Assembly (NCBI GenBank): GCA_039621445.1
Contig: CP154956.1
Span: forward strand, 79,356,474-79,420,473
DNA: 64,000 nucleotides
Source: Euglena gracilis
Taxonomy: Eukaryota; Euglenida; Euglenophyceae; Euglenales
Direction: 5' to 3'
A program made the translations under genes and the position numbers. Positions 23,657 to 33,911 of the stretch are shown one piece after another. The notes beneath the pieces were generated by a model. It ran no database searches. It was not told the DNA's origin and worked only from the letters and a program-made list of their open reading frames with translations. The stretch's first letter is position 1. Each line of letters starts with the position of its first letter.

Positions 23657-23662
23657 AATAAA
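23657..23662 (+). promoter_or_regulatory. Candidate poly(A) signal AATAAA for gene A
   Basis: AATAAA lies about 290 bases after the TGA at 23362. The hexamer alone is weak evidence in A-rich DNA. Confidence 0.25.
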
Positions 23663-23754
23663 AGCTTGCACTTGGTACGGATGGGGAAAGCACAGAGCGG
23701 GCTGAGTGGCGTATGTGTGGCCACCCTCACCGGTGAGGTGTTATCTCCCCCTCA

Positions 23755-23892
23755 CTGTGGGCCTGCCCCCGAGTGTTCTGCGGCCGGTTCCACACCTTCT
23801 ACCACCGCATCTGCGGCCCCACGGGGCGGACGTGGGCCGACGCACAGCGAAACACCTCCGGCCTGCTGCCCTATGGCCAGGCTGCTTTGAAA
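23755..23892 (+). CDS. Possible exon with weak lectin-like pattern
   Basis: In one frame the GC-rich segment reads WACPRVFCGRFHTFYHRICG, then PTGRTWADAQRNTSGLLPYG. The order CP, F-x-x-F, C and TW-x-DAQ recalls the opening of C-type lectin-like domains (C-P... CY... TWxxAxxxC), but the expected final cysteine is N and no convincing splice sites flank it. Other frames are also open. It may be an exon of a gene between A and B, or chance. Confidence 0.2.
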
Positions 23893-23947
23893 GCTCACCC
23901 CCCCCCCCCAGGGGCTGTTGCCACCCCGGGAAAGCTGTTGTCACCTA

Positions 23948-24344
23948 AACTCCAGGGTATTTTTTTTCCGCCTGAAGCCCGGGCTTGAGGGGGGGGGGGG
24001 GGCATAATTTGGGGGGGGGTAATAGCAGCCCAAAATTTTTAAAATTTTTGAAATTTTTCGACGTCATGTGGGACCCCAAAAAACCACCCAAAACCCCCCC
24101 TTGGGATCATTTTTTGTACTTTGGCATGAAATTGAGCATTTTTGAGGCCAGATGATCCAGAAAAATCGGTTTTCTTCGTCATTTGTTGTCAGAGATTGTA
24201 TTTTTTACCTGCATTTTAAGATCAAAATCTGGGTCGTCGGTCCGAGATTTGGGGGGGGGGGGGTATCATCTCGGTCGCTGAAGTCGGGCCCCGAGGGGGG
24301 GGGGGGATTATTTGGGGGGGGGGCATTATTCGGGGGGGGGGGGT
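23948..24344 (+). mobile_element. TA-flanked miniature element, copy 2 of the 13824 family
   Basis: TA lies at 23946-23947 and 24345-24346. The interior matches 13824-14199 in order: a G-run with CATAATTTGGGG, GACCCCAAAAAACC, TTTTTGTACTTT, CCAGATGATCCAGAAAAA, TTTGTTGTCAGAGATTG, CCGAGATTT and terminal G-runs with GATTATTTGGGG. The left terminus is more eroded than the right. It is non-coding. Confidence 0.65.
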
Positions 24345-25890
24345 TACCTAGGTGGGACCTTGGGGCTCGCACCTGCTGACCTGTCATGCGGGAAGTCCAC
24401 CACAGGATTTCCCTGAAGCTGTTGCCTGGGCCGGGGCTAACTGACTTGTGATGTGACACCCCCAGGGGGTATGTATGGGCAATGGGTATGCATGGGCACT
24501 GTAAAACCCCCAGGAATTCTGAGTTGTTTTGACCCCAGACACAGATTTCGAAAACCTGAATGCCACTTGGCCATTCTCCACCATCTGATCAGGTCATTTC
24601 TCACTCCTTCGCCCATAATTCTGATTGGTCGTACAAAATCAACCAGTTTTTGCCCATCATACATGGACAACACGGTGTCCCCCCCCCTACGATGGGGGAC
24701 ATACTGCCATAGGGGAGGAGGGAGGGGACCTGGGGGCTGCGGGGCAGAAGGACCATTTCAGGGGGTATTTTCGGTCAAAGAAAACCACACCTCCGTGGAC
24801 TGGACAAACGTCCAAGAAGGTGTCCTCCTATTGGGTGGGGGTTGTTAGACACCGGGGTCGGTGGAAATGGGGGTGGGGTACCAAAACCTCCTGGGCTCTA
24901 AAGCACCCTGCCGAAGGCAACGACGTCTGAAAATAGCCATTTGAAGGGAGGATTGGCGGGGTTGCATTCAGTTGGGACCCAAAGCCAATGCCCTCCGGGG
25001 GGTTGGTGAAAAGGAAGCCTGCCCATGTCCCCCGTGCCCTATTGCGCCAGCAGACCATTAAGTCCTCCTGACCGCACGCTGAAAATCTGGCAGCTCAGCA
25101 GGGATGAACGCAGCAGCGCAGAAAACAGCAGTCGTACCTGACCAATTGGCATTTGGCATGATTGCACTGTCCCGGTTCATAACAGGTGAACCAGGACAGT
25201 GATCTTTGTGATGAACCCAGGATGGGACCTCTGTTTTCCTGTATTAGGGTTTGGGTTAGGGTTAGAGATATCCGAACTGAATAGAATAGACCTGAATGAT
25301 TTTAACTGATAATCTGAAACGTGTCAATCCAAAGATACACGGGAGAATACCAAATCTGTTACTTATTGCTCCAAACAGGAGACTCGTACTGGTAGACAAT
25401 GGAGCAAGGTGTCTGACTGAACCCTATGGCTGAAAATTGGTGGTGATGCATATCATTGCCAGACCAGTAGTTAAGAGAAATATCTGCTGGCTTTGGGAAC
25501 CCATTGGCAACATTGGCAAATTAGAGCTTGGCAACTGATTGGAAGCTAACCATCATGCTCTGATTTATTACATACAACTCAAACAATATTTATCATATGC
25601 TTGCACAAAATCCGAAGAACAGGAATTTGCAAGCTATGGGCGTCCCGAGATCATCCCAGGATGACATCAATCACGGTGCTTTTGCGCAGATCTGAAACAG
25701 ATTAATATTCCAATTCGAACGACCACATGTGATCATGCTTGCAAAAGAAAATCCGAATACCAGTAAGATGAGTGCAGATAGATGGGTCATTTGATAGAAG
25801 TAAGAGAGTTTTCATGAACCCAGAGCCATCATTGGTAGAACCTGATATTTTGCAAAAACCACCCTGCACTTTTTGTTAACTGTGATTATC
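24345..25890 (+). other. Intergenic stretch between genes A and B
   Basis: I see no gene. From about 25060 the DNA changes to AT-richer sequence without homopolymer G or C. It includes a short telomere-like phrase (GGTTTGGGTTAGGGTTAG, about 25247-25264), too short for a telomere or a real interstitial array. Confidence 0.5.
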
Positions 25891-26105
25891 CAGGGATTTG
25901 TGCTTATCCTGAAATGGATAACTACGGATAACTACGGATAACTACGGATAAGCCCGAAACCCCCAAATACGGATAAAAATGGATAACTACGGATAACTAC
26001 GGATGAGCCAAAAAGTCCAAATAAGGATAACTGCGGATAATTACGGATAACTACGGATAAGCAAAAAAAATTGACGAATGAGGATGAGCAAGAACTGAAT
26101 GAAGC

Positions 26106-26462
26106 TTGCGTGCACACCCACATCCTCAACCACAGGCTCTATTCTTTCTCCCTGCCAATGGATTTCCTCCTGAGTCTCCATCGGCAAATGAGAAGGGAGC
26201 TGTGAAGCGCGGAAGTCATCTGACTCCGCAGAAGCGGGCTGCCCAGTTTCGAGATGATTTGGAGGTGCAAAACGAAGGTAAGGAGTTGTGTCGCTGCCTT
26301 TGTGGTGTGCAAGTTGATTATAAGGAAAATCGGTTTCCTGTAAGGCACGTTGCGAGCCAGTCCCACAAGAAAATGAAATTGGAAGGGGCAAAGGTGGTTA
26401 AACAGCCCAGAGCAAGTGCAGCTTTGATAAAGGTTCCTGAAGATGCAGGTATTTTGTGTTAG
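26106..26462 (+). pseudogene. BED/CGGBP1-like zinc-finger remnant within hAT-like element
   Basis: An open frame without an ATG reads KRAAQFRDDLEVQNEG, ELCRCLCGVQVDYKENRF and PVRHVASQSHKKMKLEG. The spacing C-x-x-C ... H-x(5)-H with basic flanks resembles the BED-type finger at the N-terminus of hAT transposases and of CGGBP1, a protein derived from them. No dimerisation domain (the hAT C-terminal signature) or RNase H-like core follows, and the frame ends at a stop after about 118 codons. It is probably a captured first exon or a transposase remnant; an expressed DNA-binding protein is possible but unproved. Confidence 0.5.
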
Positions 26463-26624
26463 AAAGCATCTGGGTATCAATTTCCCCCCTCAGGCTTTTT
26501 TTTCGCAACAATTTTCCATTTGGCAGCGTGCATCCTATAAAGAGATGGGCTGCTTTCAGTTTGGCCGGTGTCATTGATTTTAAAAACCGACGGTGTCATT
26601 GATTTTAAAAACTTACGGTAAAAA

Positions 26625-26656
26625 CCGGAGGTTAAACGATGTCGTTTAACCTCCGG
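26625..26656. repeat. 32-bp palindrome inside the hAT-like element
   Basis: The arm CCGGAGGTTAAACGA and its exact inverse TCGTTTAACCTCCGG are separated by two bases. Just before it, the phrase GGTGTCATTGATTTTAAAAA occurs twice. Confidence 0.9.
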
Positions 26657-26991
26657 CAGGCGGCCGTTGGCTCTACAACAGTGATTGTGAAGAACGGTGG
26701 ATGAAAGATTAAAAAACCCACACCGGACATTGTCGTTTCCATCTGCCTTGGATGCTTGTCGTTTTCTGTTTAGATTGTCATATTTCACGAATTTTAGACA
26801 TTCCTGAGGTTTATGATGATCAACTCTCTTCATCCTTTCAATTGCAGCCATTTCTAGATGGATATCCCCTGTCAGGAAGGGAATTTTAGCAAATAAGGAT
26901 AAGTACGGATAACTACGGATAATTACGGATAACTACGGATAACTACGGATAAGAATTTGACCCCCCAAAAAAGGATAGGCACAAATCCCTG

Positions 26992-27912
26992 GATTATCAC
27001 CCGTATGTCAAAAGCTTTTATCATATGGAAAATTAAGATCAAAAATTTCCACAGAGAATGCTTTTTAGAAAGCCAACGAGGATGGTAAGAAACATATTTC
27101 ACACCGATGTACCGTTCATCATGTTTTCTTCAATTTCATGTTCACTTCAAACCATGCCGCATAATGTTCAAAGTGTGAGAACAGAAAAACATGGGAAATA
27201 CACCACAGAAAGAGGAAATTTATGGGGAGTGCAATGATGAGGCCAAGGATGAGAAAGGCAATGCACCAACCATGCACCATGCGGATTTTTTTTTAATTTT
27301 TTCTTCTGTAGTCAGCTTATGCTAAGACCCATCTGGCTGGTCAACAGGCGTCCGAAAGGTCAAAAGCTGTTGGTTGCCCATGCACCCATTCGACTCTTTG
27401 AGATGCACCCATTCGAGTTTTCTGTCACCCCTGCAGTCCCAGCGGGACACACAGACATTTCTTCGTGGCTGTCTTGTCTTCCGAGTCCGCTGCTTGCATG
27501 TGCGTGAATATGCTGTTGAAGAAAAATATGCAAAATATCTTGCATAATTTGTCGCACCCTGGTTGTTGATTTCCACGTTTCTGATGTCCTCCATCCCCCG
27601 CCTGGAGGGAGTGTTTTGCCCCAACCTTGCCCCCCCTCAGAGCAATACGCTGTCGTACAAGAGAATGTGAGAAGAAGACAACAGCAGACGGACAAAGAAT
27701 ATGGTTTGAAGCATTTTTGGCGAGCAAGAATGCATTCCTGTACCCTGCCGTTTGGCACATTTTTGGGGGGGCACGCCTTTCAATTTTGGGAATGGTATTG
27801 CATTTGTTGTTATTTCTTCTATCTTCACCATTTTTTCCCTTTTTCCAGCACATTTCTGCTTTTCTTGGATTTTCCACATTCCCACCAAACTGCCCCCCAC
27901 CCATGCCGTCAG
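26992..27912 (+). other. Stretch upstream of gene B exons
   Basis: No exon or repeat family was recognised. A pyrimidine-rich stretch with TTCTTCTGTAGTCAG at about 27300 could be an acceptor, but the frames after it are not convincing. First exons of gene B probably lie here or further upstream. Confidence 0.35.
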
Positions 27913-27999
27913 GTACATCGGGATGATGAAGCTGGACCTTCAGTTCTGCATCACTGGCGCCATCACCCTCGCCTTCTATTTCAGTTACAATAGTGCGGG
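27913..27999 (+). CDS. Gene B candidate exon: transmembrane segment 1
   Basis: After the acceptor CCGTCAG the frame reads YIGMMKLDLQ, then FCITGAITLAFYFSYNSAG. The hydrophobic run of about 17 residues fits a membrane helix. The exon begins with one base of a split codon and ends in phase 2 at GGG|GTCAGG, matching the next exon. I do not recognise the family. The donor is weak, but it gives the only end that keeps phase. Confidence 0.45.
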
Positions 28000-28204
28000 G
28001 TCAGGGATCTCTTCACCGTCTGCGACGTTCCTGAATTCCATTTCTTTTCCGACATCACTCCTTCCTTCTTTTTATTTCTGTCGGGCCATGGAAGTTTAAC
28101 GCATTGCCTTCGGCGCCTGCAGCGGTGAGTTCCACGAGAGGGAGACCGTCTCTTGTCTCTTCCATTGGTGGTGAATAAACGCCCTGCCCGGAGTACGCAC
28201 TCAG

Positions 28205-28256
28205 CTGCTGCCTCGTGGTGGCCACCATTATGCTGTCCATCCTGTCGGTCATCAAG
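28205..28256 (+). CDS. Gene B candidate exon: transmembrane segment 2
   Basis: The exon lies between GCACTCAG and AAG|GTGCGT, both good splice signals. It reads CCLVVATIMLSILSVIK, a membrane helix closed by lysine. It starts one base into a codon and ends in phase 0, as required by the exons on either side. Confidence 0.55.
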
Positions 28257-28598
28257 GTGCGTGCCCTTGGCCTTCTGGTCTTGGGGTTTGGGGGGAGTTT
28301 CTGAGCTCTTATCTCTTTTGAGACAGATTAAGTGCCGTTTTCCCGAAAGGGGGGTGTTCATCCTCCCCCCCCCCCAGGTTTGGGTAGGCAATGAAATCCG
28401 GTGGTTAGCATTGACCCCCGGCCCCCCTTTCCCCAGACTCGATTTTTGGGGGATTTTTTCCCCTGACTCGAGCGGCTGGATCCTAGCTTTCCAAAAAAAA
28501 ATATCTCTGTTTCGCCCCCAACTCCTCCAGGCTTGAATTATTCAACCAACAAGGATTGGATTGACTGGGTTGGGTTAACCATCCCCCATTACTTTCAG

Positions 28599-28610
28599 CA
28601 TTTCACCAAG
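28599..28610 (+). CDS. Gene B possible 12-base microexon
   Basis: TTACTTTCAG|CATTTCACCAAG|GTGTGT gives a strong acceptor and donor around four in-phase codons (HFTK). The same 12 bases with one change end the exon at 18513-18575, and the following intron sequences are also similar. It may be a real microexon or the duplicated tail of that exon. Inclusion does not change the frame of gene B. Confidence 0.25.
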
Positions 28611-29040
28611 GTGTGTTTTTGGTTCAAAAGTCAGATTTTTCAAAAGCATCTCGCGAAAATAATGTATTTTACTTTTTGAAAGTGTCCCTGGGGCTCTCTA
28701 TCCCCCCCATACACCATATCTATCCCCCTATACACCTGGCCCGTGTTGTGGAGCATTTTCTGGGCCCAAAATGGCCATTTGCAGCTTTTTGGGCCTTTTT
28801 TTTGGGTCAGAATTGGTTGTTTTTTTCCTTTAAAAATACTTCAAAAATTCCCTTTAAAAACTCATTTTTGAAAATATTTCGAAAATGAAGATAATTTCCG
28901 AAGGAATGTCAGGGAACCTAAAATGAGGCCCTTAGAATGCCCTGTCCAATCCCATTTTGCTTTTGCTTTCCCTCTCCCTCTAACGAGTAGCCTGCGCCAC
29001 GGTCATCACCCAAACGATCCCGGTCCATTTTGGGGGCATA

Positions 29041-29093
29041 TTTATTATTATTATTATCCTCATTATTATTTATTATTATTATTGTTGTTGTTG

Positions 29094-29160
<67 letters not shown>

Positions 29161-29190
29161 TACTATTACTATTATTATTATTATTATACG
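29041..29190 (+). repeat. (TTA)n microsatellite with GTT variants
   Basis: About 150 bases of TTA triplets with a GTT patch near 29080-29100 and ACT interruptions near the end. Confidence 0.95.
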
Positions 29191-29379
29191 CTTATACGCT
29201 TATTATTTCTATTCGGGGGGTGGTTCACCCCAGTAGGTATAGGTACGCTGTTCCGCCAGGGTTCGGGACCTAGTTTATTGAGAGTGGCCAAACCCCAAAC
29301 GGGGGGGGGGGAGGTGTCGGAGTTTCGGTCTGACAGTCCCGGTAGGAGCCGCCACGGGCCAAAAATAGGGGACTCCTAA

Positions 29380-29538
<159 letters not shown>

Positions 29539-29759
29539 TTAAAGGTGCAAATAACAGTAAAGAATTTTTCCCGGCATATGACAGTCGGTCGACCCAATCT
29601 GAAGTGAAACTCTCCCAAGGACAGGTGGTCCCTCCGTTGTATGGCATGGGTCCCGGGTCGCAACTGCACACGTAGGTGGGTGCAACTGGGGGTCGGACCC
29701 CAAATTTGTGGACTTACGCGTTTTCGGGGCCCTGCAGTCCTGACGTCATGCGTGCAGGG

Positions 29760-30133
29760 TCAAAAAATCGATTTTTGAAAATTACCCAAAACGGATGGGG
29801 AACTGCACGGACCCACTCGGGGACCCAAACCAACCATGGCAACCATGGGGGACCCCCAAGTGGCCTGTATACACCCCACATACCCCCGGCCCCTCCGGAC
29901 CGTTTTGGGGCCCGTACGGGGCCCCCAAAGGGGGGTTCCCACAGGACTTGGTCGTTTTTTGGCCTTCCGAGGGTAAAAAAATCGATTTTATGAAAATTGC
30001 CCAAAACAGATGGGAAACTGCACGGACCCAACCGGGGACCCAAACCAACCATGGGGGACCCCCAAGTGGCCTGTATACACCCCACATACCCCCGGCCCCT
30101 CCGGATCGTTTTGGGGCCGGCACGGGGGCCCCC
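29760..30133 (+). repeat. Tandem duplication, about 220-base unit
   Basis: The segment starting at TCGATTTTTGAAAATTACCC (about 29768) is repeated from about 29990. The two copies share the order AACTGCACGGACCCA, GGGGACCCAAACCAACCATG, ACCCCCAAGTGGCCTGTATA and CACCCCACATACCCCCGGCC. The second lacks a short CATGGCAAC phrase. No gene is visible. Confidence 0.85.
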
Positions 30134-30135
30134 CT

Positions 30136-30420
30136 AATAGGGTTCCCCGGCCGGGCCGTGCCGCCGGGCCGGGCTGGGCCGGGCCGGGCCACCGGCCGGG
30201 CCGGGCCGCGCCGGGCCGCCGGGCCGCCGGCCGGGCCGTGCCGCCGGGCCGGGCTGGGCCGGGCCGGGCCGCGCCGGGCCGCCGGGCCGCCGGCCGGGCC
30301 ATGCCGCCGGGTCGGGCCGTGCCACCGGGCCGCCGGTCGGGCCGTGCCAGATTGGGCCACCGGGCTGTGCCGGGCTGCCGGCCGGGCCGGGCCAGGCCTC
30401 CGGCCAGGCCACGCCAGACA
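30136..30420 (+). repeat. Almost pure G+C minisatellite (GGGCCGGGC, CCGCCGGGC units)
   Basis: About 285 bases made nearly only of G and C, with CpG at high density. An approximately 65-base higher-order unit containing GTGCCGCCGGGCCGGGCTGG occurs twice in succession. All frames are open on both strands because stop codons need A or T, so the Ala/Gly/Pro/Arg frames are not genes. Confidence 0.85.
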
Positions 30421-30549
30421 GGGCCACCAGCTGGGTCAGCTAAGAAGGACGCTGGGGGACTGCATCTCCTGGATGGCCCTCGAATAGAAATAATAAGCGT
30501 ACCCTTCATTTCTGTTTTAACAGAAATACCCACTGCGGTATGGCACACT

Positions 30550-30751
<202 letters not shown>

Positions 30752-31171
30752 AGTCGGCAAACTAAATAGTGGGACACCTGAAAATATTGTGGGGTCATAC
30801 CCACCCCCCAGCTCCAGAGCCTCTGCCAGCCCATGGGATGTGGTGATGGTGTGTGCGCATTGGCATGGCCCTGCCCCACGCAGTAGTGCCCCAGCCAGCT
30901 GTGCAAAATTCAGGCCAATTTTATGCCACCAGGTTTTTTACATTCTCTGACCCCCTTCGGACTGCGAAGCAAACCCAGCCTCAGGTAAGGGGACGAGGCG
31001 GCTCACGCTGCAGTGACTGGCATTGGACCCCAAATTTGAACAATGCAAGTTAACAACCCCTGTCAACGTGGGCTGGTCGATGGCGATGACGGAGGGGCAG
31101 TTAGTTGGGGCAAGTGCATTAGCCTCGGCAGATGAACAGGCTCCGTCACCCCGCCTTTGCTGCACGGCCAG

Positions 31172-31249
31172 GTGCAGCAGGAGGATATGGCGTTCTGTCA
31201 GGCGTTCTTCGCATTCAGCTGCCTCCTACCCCTATATGGGCTCAGGAAG
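31172..31249 (+). CDS. Gene B candidate exon: transmembrane segment 3
   Basis: From acceptor GGCCAG to donor AAG|GTGTGT the exon reads VQQEDMAFCQAFFAFSCLL, then PLYGLRK. A hydrophobic helix of 16-18 residues closed by basic residues is clear. It is 26 codons long in phase 0 at both ends and fits between the TM2 exon and the exon at 35475. Acceptors at 31178 and 31181 would also keep the frame. Confidence 0.55.
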
Positions 31250-31593
31250 GTGTGTCGTGTCCACACCCCTTCCTCATTTTCCCTGAAATTGAATCAGCTT
31301 CCAAGCAGTGATATTTTCAGGGAATCCATTCCTCCATTTCACATAATGATTTGACCCCAAGGCCGCCATTCTAATAAAAGAAAATAATAAAATTTTATTT
31401 GCATTTACTATGGATAACATATATTATTTATTTATATTAAATTCTAACAAAGTTTTATTTGCACCCAGTTGGTCAGAAATGGTGGCGTTTTTGTTTGATC
31501 CCATTAAGTTGGTAAAACAATGCATCAACTCAGCCCTGCAGGGTTTTTAATTTTTTTACCCTGGGTTGCCCAAGGCTTGGTGCAGTGGTTTTC

Positions 31594-32080
31594 TTAAGGA
31601 CCACTGCACCAAGCAGTGGTCCTTAAGGGTCCAGCCATCCAGCACCTTTTTTTCCAGCCAGCACCTCCCAGCCGGGCTGTGGACCCCCCACCCCGCCCCG
31701 GGGGCTCCGCTGAAATAAAGTTCGGGCCAGCCCGGCAAAGCCGGGCTGGACCGAAAAGAGCTTTCGGCGCAAAGCGCCAAAAATGTTGGAAAAGGGGGTG
31801 AAGAATGGCCAAAAGTGTCATTTTTGGGTGGGTTTGGGTTTCCACCTCCAAATTTTTGCTGAAGAATGCCAACCCAGCAACCCAGCTAGATTTGGGCTTT
31901 TCAGGCATTTTTTGGGAAACCACCGGGTCCAGCTTACAGCCGGCCGGAACCCCCCCAGACCCCCCCCAGGAGGGGAGTCCAGCCGGCCCGCAGCACCTTT
32001 TTCCAGCCGGCCCGCCGCCCCCCAGGGGTCCTTTAGAAAACCCCTGCTTGGGCTTGATTCATCACAGGCGGCCTAACTAA
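31594..32080 (+). repeat. C/G-tract hairpin repeat with TTAAGGACCACTG palindrome
   Basis: The block opens with the perfect inverted repeat TTAAGGACCACTG, a 7-base loop, and CAGTGGTCCTTAA (31594-31626). It continues with CCAGCCAGCACC phrases, CTGAAATAAAGTTCGGG, CCGGCAAAGCCGG and the hairpin GGCGC-AAA-GCGCC (31766-31778), and ends in C-runs with TTTAGAAAACCCCTG. The order matches 22060-22500. Confidence 0.6.
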
Positions 32081-32114
32081 TGGTTCTTCTTTATATCACT
32101 CTGGGTGGAGAGAG

Positions 32115-33600
32115 GGGTCACTGAGCTCTTATCTCTTTAGAGTAAGAGCAAAGCTTACCATCGGGGTTGGGGACCCCCCCCTGACCCCCCCCTGGGTGGG
32201 CAGGGAGTCCCGCGGATTATCGTTGTGAACAAATTTCCGGGTCCCCAAAGTGAATGGCCTATAGGCTAGGAGACGGTCCCAGGTTTCTAACGCACCCCCA
32301 TAATAGCCCCAACTCCCCGCCAGTCCGGAGATCTGGCCCTAGCAAAAAGTTGCGTGCCGTTTTTTTTTTCCGGGGAAATTGCAGGGTCATTTTGGGGTCA
32401 AAAAATCGAAAAATTCAAAATATCTCGAAAACACTGCGGAGCTGAGAAAAAATAAACAGGACCTCCTTCCACAACTTTGTCACGCCCGATCGAGCGGTAT
32501 GCGCGGTTTGGGCCAACTCCTCGCCCAGCCCGAGATGAGGCCGGTTTGAAGATTTGGGCCAGTTTTGCCAGTTTTGGCCATTTCGGGCCCGTTCGGGGCC
32601 CGAAACCGTAATTTGGCCGTATCTCGGGCCAGACGAGGAGTTGGGACCCAAACCAGGGGGTCAATCATTAGGTTTAGGGGGGGGGGTTGACCGTTTTTTG
32701 GGGGGTTCCCGGGGGCCTGGTTGTGCGATTTTGGGCCAGTTTTTGGGTATTCGGGGACCCCTGCGGGGGTTCGAGGGCGGCTGGGCTGGGGGTCAAAAAA
32801 TCGAAAATTTCAAAATGTCTCGAAAAGGCTGCGGAGTTGAGGAAAAGTGATGGGGGACCTCATTTCACATCTTTGGAACGCCCTATCTATTGGTATGCGC
32901 GGTTTGGGCCAACTCCTCGCCGAGCCCGAGATATGGCCGTTTTGGGATTTTGGGCCAGTTTTGCCAGTTTTGGCCATTTTGGGGCCCGAAACCGTAAATC
33001 GGCCGTATCTCGGGCTAGATGAGGAGTTGGGACCCAAACCAGGGGGTCAATCATTAGGTTTAGGGGGGTTTTTGACCGTTTTTTTTGGGTTTCCCGGGGC
33101 CTGGTTGTGCGATTTTGGGCCAGCTTTGGGTATTCGGGGACCCCTGCGGGGGTTCGAGGGCGGCTGGGCGATGGGGGGGTCCGGGAGGCAGGTCGGGACC
33201 CAAAATTTTGATTTTTTTTCGCCCAAAAACACTTTTTTTCATTTCAGAACATAAAAAAAAGTGTTTTGGGGCGAAAAAAAATTTCCTACCCGGACCCCCC
33301 CCGCGCCATGCCCCCCCCTGGCTGGGGCCCGCCCCCTTGGCCGGTGGACTTAGCCATTTTTGCCCAAAACCATGATTTTTGACCTCCTGGACCCGAAAAA
33401 AGTGTTTTCGAGCCAAAAATGAGCGTTTTTCGACCCTCCAGCGCCCCGTTTTGGGCTGCCAACCCATTGACTTTGGGTCAAAACTGGACCAAAACAGTCG
33501 AAAAAAATCGAAAAAAAATTTATTGCCCAAAACGATGTTTTTTGGCCCCCCGGACCCGGAAAAACTGTTTTTGAGCCGAAAATGAGCGTTTTTCCCGGGC
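32115..33600 (+). repeat. Composite repeat block, forward copy
   Basis: The block starts with GAGCTCTTATCTCTTTAGAG and contains an approximately 390-base unit (GTCAAAAAATCGAAAA, ATCTCGAAAA, GCGCGGTTTGGGCCAACTCC, CGGCCGTATCTCGGGC) repeated twice from about 32398 and 32790. It then has segments rich in CCAAAA and GACCC. The reverse-complement counterpart lies at about 47000-48415. No exon was recognised. Confidence 0.6.
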
Positions 33601-33911
33601 CGGGCCGGGGTGGTCTCCCAAAGAGCTCAGCTCTACGTCACACCCTGGTCCTGGAAGCCTCACAACACCAGAGCAGACAGAGCTAAGGTGGAGGGCAGCC
33701 TACTGGAAACCACCCCCTTGTGTGTGTCTGGAACCAGCATCTGCTTCATATCCCAGCACGCCTTGTCCTATGTGTTGTGAGCCTGATTCCAGTGCTGGAG
33801 GTTCCTTCCGTGTTTAGCCCTTGGTGCGGGGGTTGGGGATTGAAGGCGAGCCGAAGGTGTTTTCGCCGATTCTGTTGAGCAACGCCAGCCCCCGCACTGC
33901 CAGACACAGAA

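Larger units (their letters stand above)
25891..26991 (+). mobile_element. 1.1-kb hAT-like element with GGATAACTAC subterminal arrays
   Basis: The left terminus CAGGGATTTGTGCTTATCC is matched by its inverse at the right end (GGATAGGCACAAATCCCTG). The heptamer GATTATC flanks both ends (25884-25890 and 26992-26998). Inside each terminus lies a cluster of GGATAACTAC-type decamers (about 25915-26065 and 26895-26955), in the same direction on both sides. CAGGG ends and subterminal repeat clusters are typical of hAT elements, although hAT duplications are usually 8 bp. The interior encodes only a zinc-finger-like frame and holds a 32-bp palindrome, so the copy is non-autonomous. Confidence 0.75.

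Noticed and set aside
25241-25268. Telomere-like TTAGGGTTTGGGTTAGGGTTAG
   Set aside because: Fewer than four imperfect units inside unique DNA, and only a similarly short AACCCTAAACC at 1655; not a telomere, and not long enough for a meaningful interstitial array.
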